Of a stretch of DNA of 64,000 bases, positions 1-12,166 are shown piece by piece; position 1 is the stretch's first letter, and every line of letters starts with the position of its first letter. The notes below the pieces were generated by a model, which saw only the letters and a list, made by a program, of their open reading frames with translations, ran no database searches and was not told where the DNA came from. A program made the position numbers and the translations under genes. The stretch is from positions 145,982,025-146,046,024 of the forward strand of contig NC_134539.1 of assembly GCF_050624435.1 (NCBI RefSeq), written 5' to 3'. The DNA is from Tenrec ecaudatus. Its lineage: Eukaryota; Chordata; Mammalia; Afrosoricida; Tenrecidae.

Positions 1-757
1 AATGGTGCTGGGAAAACTGGATTTCCATTTGCAGAAGAATGAAACAGGGGCAATACCTCACCTCACTGAACATACAAAAAAACGAGCACAACATGGATTA
101 AAGACCTGAATGTAACACCCAGAACCATAAAGATCATCAATGAAAAATTAGAAACAAGCTTAGGAGCTCTAATACGTGGCAAAAATACACTATCAAGTGT
201 AATGAAAGACACACACAGTAGAAGACAAAATAAATGACAAGAACCACGTAAAAGCTAGACACTTTTTTGTAACCTAAGAGCAAAAAGAGGATCCACAGAT
301 GGAGGGATGAGGCGAAACTTTGGCAACGGCATTTTGGCAAAGGGAGTGATCTAAAAAAGTCTATGAAAAACATCAATATTTAAACAAGAAAGAGGTGAGT
401 AATCTCATCTTTAAATGGGCAGAGGACACGAACAGACAGTGCACCAGGGGAGGCATCAAGGTGGCCAACAAACAGATGAAGAAATGCCGACAATCACTAG
501 CCATCCTGTAAATCAAAACAGCGACGAAAGACCACCTGCCTCCAGCAGCACTGCAAAGTTCTGAAAACAACAGCTGCTGGCAGATGATGGAGAGACTGGG
601 GCCCTCATGACTGATGACGGGCCTGTAAAACCACATCATCATTGTGGAAAGCAATATGGCGCTTCCCATATGCTCCAACAATCCCTATAACTGGTATATA
701 TCCCGAATAAGTAAGAGCCAGAGCATGAACAGATATATGCACACCATGCTCTTTGCA
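1..757 (+). mobile_element. L1 LINE fragment, ORF2 3' part
   Basis: The sequence follows the conserved end of L1 ORF2: gcagaagaatgaaacagg, ggattaaagacctgaatgt, atgggcagaggacacgaaca, gcaatatggcgcttcc and ggtatatatcccgaataag occur in the expected order. It has many indels and stops, so it is a dead copy. It runs in from the window edge and is interrupted at 758 by a SINE. Confidence 0.85.
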
Positions 758-943
758 GGAGCCCTCGTGGTGTAGTGGTTACAAGTTGGGCTGCGATCCA
801 CATGGTCAGCAGTTCAAAACCACCAGCAGCTCTGAGGGAGAAAGAGCCGGGCTTTCTATTCCTGTAAACAATTGCAGTCTGGGAAACCCAGAGGGACTCG
901 CTATGAGTCAGCATCATTTTGGTGGCAGTGAGTTGGGTTTGGT
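758..943 (+). repeat. AfroSINE inserted in L1
   Basis: It starts ggagccctcgtggtgtagtg (tRNA-derived head, A box), carries the B-box region agcagttcaaaaccacc and ends with the tail cgctatgagtcagcatc...gttgggtttgg. L1 ORF2 sequence continues on both sides. Confidence 0.9.
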
Positions 944-1440
944 ATCGTGCATTGCACTACTGCTCAGAATTACAGAAAGACGGAACCAAACTAAATGCCT
1001 ATCGGTGGAAATTGGGGCACACTCAGAGTGGAACTCTATGCAGCCCTTAAAGAATAAAGATGAATCTCTGAAACACCTCGGGACCTGGAAGAACCTGGAC
1101 AACACGGTGCTGAGGGAAATTTGTCAACCACAAAAGGACAACTATTGTATGGGACCACGATCCTAAGAAAAATCGAGGAAAGAGTGTCAAACTAAAAGAG
1201 GCAGATGTCGATGGTTCCCAGGACGGGAAGGTCACGGACAAGGAGAGGAGTGTCAACTTGGGTGATGAGAAAGACAATCTCCAGTGAGGGGACATTATGG
1301 GGGGAAATGATGCAAACAGGGCACGATATCTGCAGCTTGGGCGAGTTGTTGAATGTAAAGTGGATGATCTGCTCTATAAACCTGCCCCTAATTCACAAAG
1401 AAAAGTTCCGAGTTGTGTTTTATTGCAAGATATGAGCGCC
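944..1440 (+). mobile_element. L1 LINE fragment, ORF2 end and 3' region
   Basis: This continues the L1 interrupted at 757: aaactaaatgcctatcggtg, gtggaactctatgcagccct, gatgaatctctgaaacacc and aaaaggacaactattgtatg match the last part of L1 ORF2. The end is approximate. Confidence 0.75.
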
Positions 1441-1624
1441 CCCCGTTGGCTCTCATCCTTGGCATCTTTTGGTTTTGTCTATCATTTTCATTTAAAACCA
1501 ACCCTGGTGGATGTAGTGTTAGCTCACGGTCGCTTCAATGTTCATTTCCCCAGTGACTGTTGAGGTTGTAGGCATTGTGTCATCCCAGCACTGGGGCAGA
1601 CAGTAGGGACTCAGTGTTCATGAA

Positions 1625-1795
1625 GGATCCTTGGTGGTGCAGTGGTTACACCCTTGGCTACCTGAAAAAAGGTTGGTTCAAGCCCACCGAATGGCTTCAA
1701 GGGATAATAAAGGTGTGGAGCTATCCTTCGTAAAGATGACAGCCTAGAACACCCTCTGGGGCAGTTGTTCTCTCATACGCCCTCACTGCGTTTCA
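1625..1795 (+). repeat. AfroSINE
   Basis: Head gatccttggtggtgcagtgg, B-box region aaggttggttcaagcccacc and body agcctagaacaccctctggg are recognisable. The 3' tail is degraded. Confidence 0.8.
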
Positions 1796-4700
1796 CCAGC
1801 ACGGAGCAGACAGGAACCACGTTCCTTACATTCCACTGAATCAACTCGTGGCCACCCTCTTCACCACCCTCTACCCTGGTGCAATCTTGCAGAGAGATGA
1901 TGAGACAGATGACTGCAGGCTTCAGAATGGAAAATTGGAAGGAAGACACGATTATCCTGTATCATAAGGGCTTGCCTTTCCCGACAGGATTCTCTGTCGA
2001 CATCTTTCTTCCGAGGGAAGAATTCATCACCACCTCTCCGTGTGATGTGCAGGGCTCACTTAGGACCACGCCTAGAAAATGGCTTTGGAAAGCTAAGTAG
2101 CTCTCGGCAGCCATTAAACCAAGATGGTAGGGCAGCAGAGACGAGAACTCAAGCCACCGCACTGAACCCAAACCCAGTGCTCGCACCCTAAGACCCGGAG
2201 CCCCACGCAAGCTGCACGTGGGTGTTTACAAGAGACCATCAGCTCTAGGGCCAGGGTTGTAGAGCAGTAGCCTGTTGCCAGGTGGCAGATCCGCGGAAAG
2301 CAGCTGCCTTTGCCTTGGGCCTTGGGTTGGAAGAGTGCTTTTCATCCCCACCTAGACATTAATCACTTTGCAAACGGCCAGCCTGTTGCCAGCTGCATTC
2401 TTTGACGGCCTGTGTTTTAATAAGGCCTCAGCTCTCCTGGCAGGCTGCAGTACCATGTGTGGATTCATCAGACAGGATTACAGAAGGGGCTTTTCTTTGC
2501 TGCACCCCGGCTGGAAGTTTGTGTGCATTTCTGCTCTGACACGGCGTCTCCCAGGAGGCTTTTCCTTCTCTGAGAAGGATGCTACCCACTGAGCTTTTCA
2601 GAGAGGGTCAATGAGAAAATGGGTTAATAAAATACATGCGAGAGAAAAAGAAAATAAAATTAGGAGGCTGCTGTTGGGGCTGGGGGCGCTTTGCTGGGGA
2701 AAATAGAACAAGATGGGGTTTGGGGTCCTTGTTGTTGTTTTCAGCCCAAAGGACGTTATGCCCGGGACACCACCACTAATCCAATTTTCTTGTGCGAGCA
2801 AGTGTTCTACCAACACCTTTAAGCAACAACAACAAAACAAACGCCGTTCTTAAACTGACTACTGGTTGATCTAGGTCACAGATCTATGCTCCCTTTCCCG
2901 CCGCCTGTGGATCCCGAAGCAAGGGTAGGTGCGTGCTGTATTTCAGGCTGTTATCCTAATGTTAATGACCCAACTGCCTGTGAGTCTTCTCTGAAAAAAA
3001 GACACCCTGGCACCTGAGGAGGGTCATTCAGGTAGTGTGGATACGAAGAGGCAGAGGCCAGCCGGAAGGTCTGGCCTGATTAGAATCAACCTTGTTAGGT
3101 GGGACAAGCAGCAGTCAGATTTCTCGGAAACCAAAGGAGGGGGGAGGGGAGACACAGGGAAGCGAAGAAGGGAGGGTTAAGCCCGGGAAGCGTCTCTCCC
3201 CAAACTTGCGAGCCGAAAAGGTTTTTGAAGAGTTTCAAGCATGTTTTTCCAAAACGTGAAAAAGAAGAAGAAAGGTTAAATAGAAAAATTGAAGTTTGGC
3301 AGGCAGTATTCCCCGAACTCAATGCATTGCTTGTGGTATTTTGAAAGAAAAAAAAAAAAAGAAAAGAATTTTGCTTTGAAAATGCCATACTCCAGAGAGT
3401 TCTTCTAAGTTATTTCTAGGGGAGTGGACTCCTGTTTCGTTGAACGGATGATTTGACTGTTCTTTTAAAGCTATTTCAAACTGTTCCAAACAGGCTCTCG
3501 CTTTTCTTCTTTATTTTTTTGAAACGCCAGAACACCTACCTTCCACAAGGTTCTAGGAACAGTGGGCAGGAGAGAAGGCATTTCCATTTCAATGGCGCAA
3601 ATCGTAATTACAGAACTGGGAAGGGGGAGGAAGGCGGCCCTCCTGGTAATCTCCGAAAGCCTGCGGAAGCATCTGCCAGTCGGCCGGCACCTGAAGACTC
3701 CCCAGGTGTGAGCCCCGGAGTCCGGCGACTCTCAGACACCTCCACCGAAGCGGGGGGACTTCAGGGAAGGGCCTCCAAAGGACGGCGGGCGCTGCGGTGC
3801 CAAGAAAAAGAAGTCTTGCGGCTCTTTCTTCTCCCACCTCACATGGCCCGCCTTCCTCCTTCCCTCGGGGAAGGCTGGGTTTGTTGTCACGTCTCCGTTG
3901 GCGTCCGGGGACGAGCCTGGCATCAAGGCATTCGTGTTGGCAGTTCTAATAAGGAGCCTGCCAGAAATTGATGGCACCAGCAGTGGCGAGGCCCTCGGGA
4001 GGGAGGGAGGGAGCAGCCTTTTGATAGGGAAGAGGAAGAAGCAAAAACAAAACCCAAAAAACCCCATCTGTATGGAGGGAGACGATGTGGCAGAACATAA
4101 TCCTAACAGACGGCGAGAAAATGTATTGCCGTCCTTTAGCAACCTTGAGTTTCGACAGCGGCGGCAATGACCTGCTCCTTTCCGAACGGAGTGTGCGCCT
4201 TGGGATGTGTCTGCTGCGAGAGACTTTGGAGATGATCGAGTGTGGGCCCCCTCGTTTTACAGAAGAAGAAACTAAGAGACGGTGAATTTAGAGGGCTTGG
4301 CCAAGGCTCCACGCCTAAGCCAATGATCAGAATTGTTGGCCTGTCCAACCCGCCTAGATGTCTCCTACAACCCGCATCTCCCCTCTACTCCAGTGGGGCT
4401 CCAAAGGAGCACCCAACACACAGTAGGTGTTCAATGCGTGCCGATGGAAATATGCAAGTGGACCACCTCACCCGACAGTCGGCACAGACTTCTTCCCAAG
4501 AACCAAGGCTAAGGCAGGTGCGTGAAATAAATAGATCCCAACAAAGTGCACTTAAGTGAATCCTAGCTTCATAGGGGCATCGCTTGCAGGAACATTGGCA
4601 GCCTTCTGATGGGCGGATGGGTGGTTGACCTTCTGGTGGATGAATTCACTTGCCTTGGGCAAGGTGGTGGCCTATCCCATCCTCCAAGGTGCCAGTGTTA

Positions 4701-5130
4701 GTGATAACGTCCTAGTTGGGCATTTTACAAGCTGGAGCTGAGGAGTGGAGCCAGGACCAGGCAGCTGGGCTAGATAGTGACTATTAGATAAGCAGAGCCA
4801 TTCCATCGGTTTAGACCCAGGTGGGAGGGAAGGTCAAGGGCGTATTGGATGTGCTCAACCTACCAGCTGTGGTAGACTGTTAGCAATTTCAGAACTTGAT
4901 AGAACTGTGAACCTCCCGGGTCTTCTTCACGTTCATCTTCCCTTTTGTTCATGTTAGGGCCAAAGTTCCTGCCCTCTGACCTTCTTTCTCGTCTCCTCCT
5001 TCCGCTGTTGACAACATCTAATAGAATCTAAGACAACCGGTCCTGGTTGTCTCAAGAGGTGCCCTTGCTTGATCGATTGATGGATGACAACTGGCACCTA
5101 AATTGGCACCTAAATTGGCACTTCTATTCA
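1796..5130. other. Unique intergenic sequence
   Basis: No gene or clear retrotransposon is visible. Minor items are a poly(A) run at 3,344-3,360, a GC-richer block at 3,640-3,960 and a 13-base tandem (ttggcacctaaa) near 5,094-5,122. Reading frames here are short and unsupported. Confidence 0.6.
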
Positions 5131-5292
5131 ATGGCATATGGGTTACAAGCTGGACTGCTAACTTCAAGGTCAGCAGTTCGAAATCCCCTGCTTCTGTTAA
5201 GGAGCATGATCAGGCTTTCTGTTCCCATAAGCTTTACAGCCATAGAAACCCATGGGGATCATTTTCAGAATCAACTTGATGGCAGCAAGTTT
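5131..5292 (+). repeat. AfroSINE
   Basis: Signature gggttacaagctggactgc, agcagttcgaaatcccc, ggctttctgttcccataag and tail caacttgatggcagcaagtt. Confidence 0.85.
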
Positions 5293-5365
5293 ATTCAACA
5301 AAACGGATGCAGGTCTGACTTTAATTCTATTGAAAGGCTCGTACTTTCATAAGACAGAGATACTT

Positions 5366-5450
5366 GGGGGGGGGGGGGTGAGCAGTTCCAATCAGCCACC
5401 TGCACCTTTGGAGAAAGATGAGGCTTTCTGCTCAGTCTGAATTTTGTCCC
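5366..5450 (+). repeat. AfroSINE fragment after a G-run
   Basis: A run of 13 G is followed by gagcagttccaatcagccac and gagaaagatgaggctttctg, the middle part of a SINE. The ends are unclear. Confidence 0.45.
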
Positions 5451-6335
5451 TTGCCTGAAAACTTTCTTGCAAGAGAGGAATGAAGAGGCTCCTCCCAGAT
5501 TCTGTGAAGTAATGACACCCAATGCCACCTATCAACGGACCCACACTTCAGCATCCCAACTCCTTCCCCGATGGGCAAGTTCTCTGCAATCAGCTCTCCA
5601 CTCCCACTGTCCTTAAGGTCCCAGGATACACCGTTCCAGTGGAAAACCCTCACCACCCTGCGTAACCTGAAACTAACAAGATAATGGCCAATAACTGGAC
5701 CTGTGAGCCACTGGAAGACCTCGTTCTCTCTGGCCTCAGTTCCACACGTGCGGGTACGCTGTTCCATGAGGCTGCTCGTGACCAGTTGTGAGCTCCAGCA
5801 CGCCTTCCTCGTGGCTTGGCACACTTCCCAGAAATAGCATGTACCCTTTTGAGACTGTAAAACCTGAAACTTTTCCCATCTTTCATAAAAACTCACTTGG
5901 ATGACAAAAAAGACAGAGATACTTAATTCTCCTGGTTCCTCCAATGACTCCATCCATTCTTTCATGATGCCTGGTAGCAACCACAGCCCTCTAGGGGTGG
6001 CACCATGTTTCCGGAAGCTTGCTGGCACCCAGGTGAGCACAGTTCCCATTCTCAGGGGCCTAGGGCACTGCATGAAATCCATCCCTATCTTCTGGTGTCC
6101 ATCCAGAACTCCTGGGAAGAAGCCACCACGAGAATGCTCCACAGCACTCTGTTGAAAGCGCCACGCCATCCGGACAACCATGAACCTGCGAGACGGGAAT
6201 TGTCTTCCTTACAGCCCAGGAAATGGCCACTTAGAAGGGTTGGGTAACTTGTCCCAGGAAACCTGTCCTCAGCCTGTATGTGGCATGTTGTATTGGGGTG
6301 TCATCGAGATCCCGTGTGACAAACCAGTACTGGTC

Positions 6336-6455
6336 AGTGGGGTTTTCTAAGCCTGATGGTCGCACAGGGCAGATCACCAGCTCTTTCTCCCCAAGAAGCC
6401 AGTGGGTGGCCTTGAACCGCCAACCTTTTGGTTAGCAGTCAAGTGCCTCATTGCA
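6336..6455 (-). repeat. AfroSINE fragment
   Basis: On the minus strand this reads aaccaaaaggttggcggttc (B-box region) followed by gggagaaagagctggtgatc, the standard head and body. The 3' tail is missing. Confidence 0.85.
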
Positions 6456-7488
6456 TGTGACACAGTGGAGGGTAAGTGGATCTGAATTACCTTGTTGTCT
6501 AGGAGGTCTGACGTCCTGTCTTGACTTCCAGAAGACATTCAGGGTGGGAGTCCTCTGCTCCCAGCAGAATACTTCCTCTCTCTCCCTCTCTATCTCTCAC
6601 ACACACACTTACATGCACATACAGACTCCCCTCCCGTGGGAGACTGAACAGCGCAGGGAGGAAGTCCCCCTTTCCTTTGAGGGCTGACTTGGGGCCTGTT
6701 TCTGCTTTGAGACCAGGAACAGTGGAAGCTTGTTAAAGAAGACTGTCCCCGGTTTGGGGCCCACTCCTGCCTCCAGCAGAGCCATCTTTAAGAGGAGCCT
6801 GTTCCTGACACCTCCTCTCATCACACTCGAAGCCTTCCTCTCTGAAAGCAACATGAAAGGAGAGCTTTTGACTCAGTTGCTAAAGTAAGACTCCTCCCGG
6901 GGGCCTGTGGAGCAGCCTCTTGGTAAATTCCGATTTAGCTCCGCTTGGCAATTAACATCCATTCTCTCCTGCTGCAGAAATGTTTGTCACATTTAAAAGA
7001 AAAGGGGGAGGAAAAAAAAGAGGAAGAAGCAGGGAGTGGCAGGGAAATAGGGACAGAGCCCAAAGGGAACTATGGGTAAAGGACACTGGAGAATCTAGCC
7101 AACGCTGAGGTCAGTCCCTGCTCCTTCTCCTCCCCCCTCTGAAGTTTTCAAGGTCACCAAGCTGGACTCACGGGGCTCTGCCAGCCCAGAGCCATCACCC
7201 CACACTGCCCAGCTACATCCAGCGGAATTGCGTATGGGGCCATCCCCAGACCAATCATGAAAGGCAGGCTTGGTGTCACAGCCTCCTTTTATAGGGAGAA
7301 AAGAACTTTCTACACAAGCATCCTAGAATAACCCAGGACATTTCAAAGCTCGGCCAGACCTCCATCCTTCCTTCTAGAAACATCCCCAAGCATCTTGCTT
7401 TCCAATGTGCCAAGCCTGGAAAAATCCCCAAACATGGACCACATCTGCAAGTGTGGCCCTGAGCTTACAGTTCTTTCTAAACTCAGAT

Positions 7489-7526
7489 GGACGGACAGAG
7501 GAGCGGACGGACGGACGGACGGACGA
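7489..7526 (+). repeat. (GGAC)n microsatellite
   Basis: About six uninterrupted GGAC units at 7,503-7,526, with an imperfect start (ggacggacagaggag). Confidence 0.9.
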
Positions 7527-8687
7527 AACCCCTTGTCCCTTCACAGTCCAGGACATCTGAGCAGTTGCCTGTGATGGCCGGGAGATGCAAATGAAACCCT
7601 TGGCTTCAAGGAGAAGCCCCTCCAGGGTCTGCATAAATCATATTATAAAGCAGCTTTTATGTATCGAGAATAATTACACTTGATTTAAAGAAGTTTGTTT
7701 TCTGTTAAGCTAACTTTAGCGTCGACTTTAATGGGGACCAGATGCCCGCTAGCACCCCTGACTGCCCAGTACCTTTTGCTGGTGGACAAACGTACATGTG
7801 GACAGATACGTATCACGTTGAAGGGTAATCATGGCCAGGGACATCCACCACCACTCCTGGATCTGTGACCAAGCTAGATTTCTGGGGCTTCCCATTGGCA
7901 GGGCTGAGGGTCACATGCTTACGTTCATCACCCTCACTCCCCCACCCACACACACCCACAAATAAATAAAGCACCCCCCACCTTGCGTGGCACACCCACT
8001 CTTGTGAATCCCCTGGTTCCTTGAGAGCCAAGAAATGAGTGACCTTCCAGGATTACACTCCAGAGAGCAGCCTGGGCGAGAGGGATCTGAAGGCCTTCAG
8101 GGAAAGTATGAGAAGCATTTTTGCTGGGCTGGCGGGCGCATAAAGACACCGAAAGAAATCCAAACCCCACACAGGGGAAGTATGCAATCAAAAGGCAAGG
8201 TGGGGTGCCATGCGCCTCCAGTTGGGGTCTCTGAGCAGTGGTCCTTCTTTCCAGAGCTGGGGCAGGGCAGGGTGAGCTCACAAGGTCTCCCCCAGGAGCT
8301 GGAGAATGTGCCACCATCACCTCTTGGGTCCAGGGGGGGCGGGCGGACCAGCTGCCTCCAAGTGGACTGTAATTCCCTGTGGCTCTGTGTGCAGAAGCCC
8401 CAACACCCAGCAGGCAAGGGCAGAGCCTTTCGTGTGATGCCAACCCCCACCCAGCCACCCAGCCCCACCCTGCAGACTCCCCCGGGAGACAAGGACAGAG
8501 CGCCCACCCCCAGCTTGGTGACACGTTGCAGGAGGAGAGGCTGGCTGGCTGTGGGCTTGCAAACACTGTCAGGGCCGAGCAGATGGAGAAGGGGCCATTC
8601 CAGATGTTTCATTTTATTATTTCTTCTTTAATGAGGAAAGGGGGAGTTGGAGCAAGGGCAACATGTGAGCTTTCAAGTCTTCCCGGG

Positions 8688-8691
<4 letters not shown>

Positions 8692-8746
<55 letters not shown>
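8692..8746 (+). repeat. (TG)n microsatellite
   Basis: 55 bases of perfect TG dinucleotides. Confidence 0.98.
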
Positions 8747-8749
<3 letters not shown>

Positions 8750-8977
8750 AGAGGGGTGGGCTGCCAGGTGGAGGGGCTGTCTCTGCCAATGGCCCATTGG
8801 GAAGCACTGGGCTGCGCCCTGTTACCGAGAGCGCCCCTCCGTTCCAGCACAATTGGGAACCGGCAGAGACAGGCTCTTCCCCTGGTGTTTTCATCTTTCC
8901 TGTGTAGACAAGCGTTTCAAATGGGATTAAATGAAAGGAGAAATGAAACACACATTTCCAACATTCGTTAGCAAACG

Positions 8978-9302
8978 CCCCCCCTCCCGCCCCGCTATTT
9001 CTCTCTTTCTACCTCTCTCTCTCCTATCTCATCTCCCATCCCCCTTCCCCCTCTCATTCACACCTCTCCTTCCCACTTCACTTCCTCACTCCTCCTCCCT
9101 CGATCTCTCTCCTCTCTTCTCCCAATTTCATCCCCACCCTCCTCTCTACCCCCTCCTTCCTGATCTCTCTCTCCCCTCTCCCCTCCATCACATCTCTCTC
9201 CTTGCACCCTCCCTTCTATCTCTCCTCGCCCTACCCCTCACCTCTTTCTTCTCTCACCCACATCTGCATCCCCTCTCCCCCCAGCTCCTGCCTTTCCATC
9301 TT
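8978..9302 (+). repeat. Polypyrimidine low-complexity tract
   Basis: About 325 bases almost entirely of C and T on the + strand with very few G and scattered A (for example tctctctctcccctctcccc). It reads as irregular TC/CCT units rather than a simple repeat. Confidence 0.95.
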
Positions 9303-10264
9303 AGCTCGCCCTCAAATGGGAGAGATGGGCAGCTTAAAGAGCAGCTGCCTCCAGTATCCCAGAAAGACTTTTTTTTAACCCAAAACAACCGCGAGTGGCT
9401 GAGGTGCTTCTTCTGGATGCTGAGGGTCCCATGGACTGGCTGGCTGGCAAGGCCAGGACGAAAGACCCCTTCTCCAACCACCTCTCTGGAAGACCGATCT
9501 CTTTAGCAAGCCATTTCCTGGACTATGAATGGCTGGTCCCCTTCCCCCTGTGATAGTGTCCTGCACCAGGTCAGACATCAAAGCCCTAATTAAAACCATT
9601 CTTTAATTGTATCTTTTTGGTTCAGTACTTTCCCTTCCCCTTTGATGAGGGCTGCCCCTCTCTTGTCACCCCCAAATGAGGGCTTTCTCTTTATTTTCCA
9701 GAGAATCTGAAAACTGCTCACTGGCTTGTTGTTGGGGGTGGGGGAGGCTTTGGAGAAGGTGGGGGGATCCCCTGCCTTCTTTTCTTTCTTCAAGTTGGGG
9801 ACCATCCACTCTGCCCCATCCCCCACTCTCCCCCAATCCAGCAGACTTTAAAAGGGATCTTCACACCTTTCCCTCTCCCGGCGGCCCTTCTATTCTTACA
9901 CAGTTTCCACTGATGATTGTCCTGAAATTCCTGGGTCCAGTCATAGATAAAAGGGTAATGACTTCAAAGGGAAGAGTTAAGCGTTTAACCCCAAGCTAAG
10001 AGAGTGGACAACTAGGTAATTGCGGGTAATAACCCATCACAGACTTGCTTTCAAAGGATGGCGGGCCGCTGGACTCTCAGGTGGCTTTAATTTTATTAAC
10101 ATTTGTAGCTGCTCGCTGGAGAAGACGGGCTGGAGTCGTTAGGGCTTCAAAGCTGCAGGTACCACTCCGCCAGGCCGGGAGCCTGACTTCAATTTGGGCC
10201 TTAGCAGCCCCCTCACACGATGGCATCTATTGTTGCTAGCCCCGAGATGCCCGGGGAGGTGGGG

Positions 10265-10274
10265 AGATCAAAGG
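10265..10274 (-). promoter_or_regulatory. Consensus TCF/LEF motif in distal upstream region
   Basis: agatcaaagg sits about 38.7 kb upstream of the AXIN2 promoter in non-repetitive sequence. A 10-base match may be chance; its interest comes from lying inside the longest stretch without recognised retrotransposons. Confidence 0.25.
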
Positions 10275-12138
10275 TCCCACTGGGCCCACCTCTCAAGAAT
10301 TCCAATCACAAGATGTTGGAAATGGACCAGAAGCCGTCCTTGGGGTCCAAGCCCCCACGCCAGGTGCAGTTGCACCCAGTCTACCCCCACACTGGTCTTG
10401 AGGGCAGCTTGGACCTTCAGGGGAAATCCCTGGAAGTGGACTCCTCACCACCACCACCTTCCCAGCCTCTCTCAACTCGACCTGCATGTTCTGAAGTGGC
10501 CCTGGCACCCACCAGAGCTTCAGGCCACTGTCTTGTCTTAGGGATGGGAGTTTGAAAGGGATAGTGCCAGGCCCCCAAAGGGCTCGCTACTGGGTACAGC
10601 AGACCTCCAACAGACCTTGTTACTCCCGCTAAGATGGAGAGGCAGACCAGCTCCAACTAGAAAGGGGGAAGGGGTGGAGACCCAACACTTAGGGCAGACA
10701 CCTGCCACCTCCCTGGAGCAAGTCCCCTCGTGCTTGCCAGTTGCCCCAGAGAGAGAGGGGCCTCCTTGGTGGTCAGTGTCACCCCCCTGGCCCCCCATTG
10801 ATGGTGCAATGAGCTCCATGCACGCCCCCCACCCACCCCGTTCTCATCTCCCGGGTGGAGGGGAGGCGCCAGGCCGCAGACAGCTTCCAGGTCACTGGAA
10901 CTGCAGGCCCTCCTAGCTCAGGGCTCCACGGCTCCCGGTTGTCCTTTTGGCTGTTCGGAGCTTAACAAAAGGCCTTTGAAATGGATCGACACTTGCACCG
11001 CGGGCAGTAAGCACCAGCCAGCCGCTCTGGCGGCCTGGGGCTGGGCTCTCCCACCGCATTCTTGGGCCCATCGTCCCCTCAGGAGGCATCTGGGGACTGG
11101 TGACATCACTGGAATGAATCCCTTCCCCACCTAGCCTTTCCCCTTCAGAACCCCTTCAGACAGCCCCCTGAGACCCGGAAAGATGTGGGGAGTCAGCCTC
11201 AGGCCACCCCATGGCCAGCCCTATGCTTGTCACAGAACACACACGTTCCCAGTGAGCTCCCAGGCCTCTGCCACCACTCAGGGGAGTGAGCCCCCCCCAT
11301 CCCAGGCAGGCCCCAGGAGACCCTCCTGATGGCCTGGGCCCAGCTTCCTGCAGCCCTCACTTCCGCTTCTGGTAGAATCCCCAAGTATAAATGGCCACTA
11401 ACCAAGCAATAGTGTGTTCTGTATCAACTCAGCCCGCAGTCTCAACTCCCAGAGTGGAATTTCATACTTGGGCCTCAGCGGGAGTATCTGGGGCTGGCAG
11501 GAGAGAGCTAGGGGTACAGCTGGCACTTATGCCACCATGCCCCTGGTGCAGATCCACAGGGCACAGTGAGGCTCTTGGGCGCCCAGGAGTGGGATGAGAG
11601 AAGAGGGACAACTGTGGTCCAGGAGCCAGCTGGCCCCTGGTTGGCTTGATGAGCTCTTTTGAACACCTGTGATAGAATCAGATCAAACTTTACTTCCAGG
11701 TCTTTCCCCCTCATTTTTTTTGGGGGGGGGGGCAGGTAAAGCTTACAAGAGAACATTTTGAGAACTGTGACTGAATCACTGAGATCACAGAGTGTCCCCG
11801 ACTAAGGATCTGTCCCATAGGACTGTGTGCACCCAGAGTCTTCCAGGTCACGTGCCAGGCATGCACCCTTTGACTAATGGCAGCGGGGGAGGCTTGGTTG
11901 GTTCTCAGCAGGTGGTTTGTTCTTGGAGAAGAATGACTTTCGGTGTCTCTGTGTTCCTGAAGGTAGATCCCATAGGTTGCAGTGACATGGTTCTTTGAAG
12001 AATCCGATCCAGGGTTAAAAAAAAAGAAGTCCTGCTGGTTTAACACAGCCCGCAGCCCACCAGAGAGATGTCAGGCCTGGCCGCCTCCCTGCTTACCTGC
12101 ATGTGAGCCTCCTGGACTCTCTTCCAGACCCTGGCCCA

Positions 12139-12166
12139 GGTCAGGGTCAGGGTCAGGGTCAGGGTC
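12139..12166 (+). repeat. (TCAGGG)n short hexamer array
   Basis: About four and a half copies of the 6-base unit ggtcag/tcaggg in tandem, flanked by ccctggc on both sides in inverted or direct form. Confidence 0.9.

Noticed and set aside
7934-8566. 210-codon minus-strand frame
   Set aside because: No recognisable domain, overlapping frames on both strands are equally open, and no splice or start context.
8931-9506. 191-codon plus-strand frame
   Set aside because: Translates the polypyrimidine tract (Ser/Pro/Leu runs); no domain.
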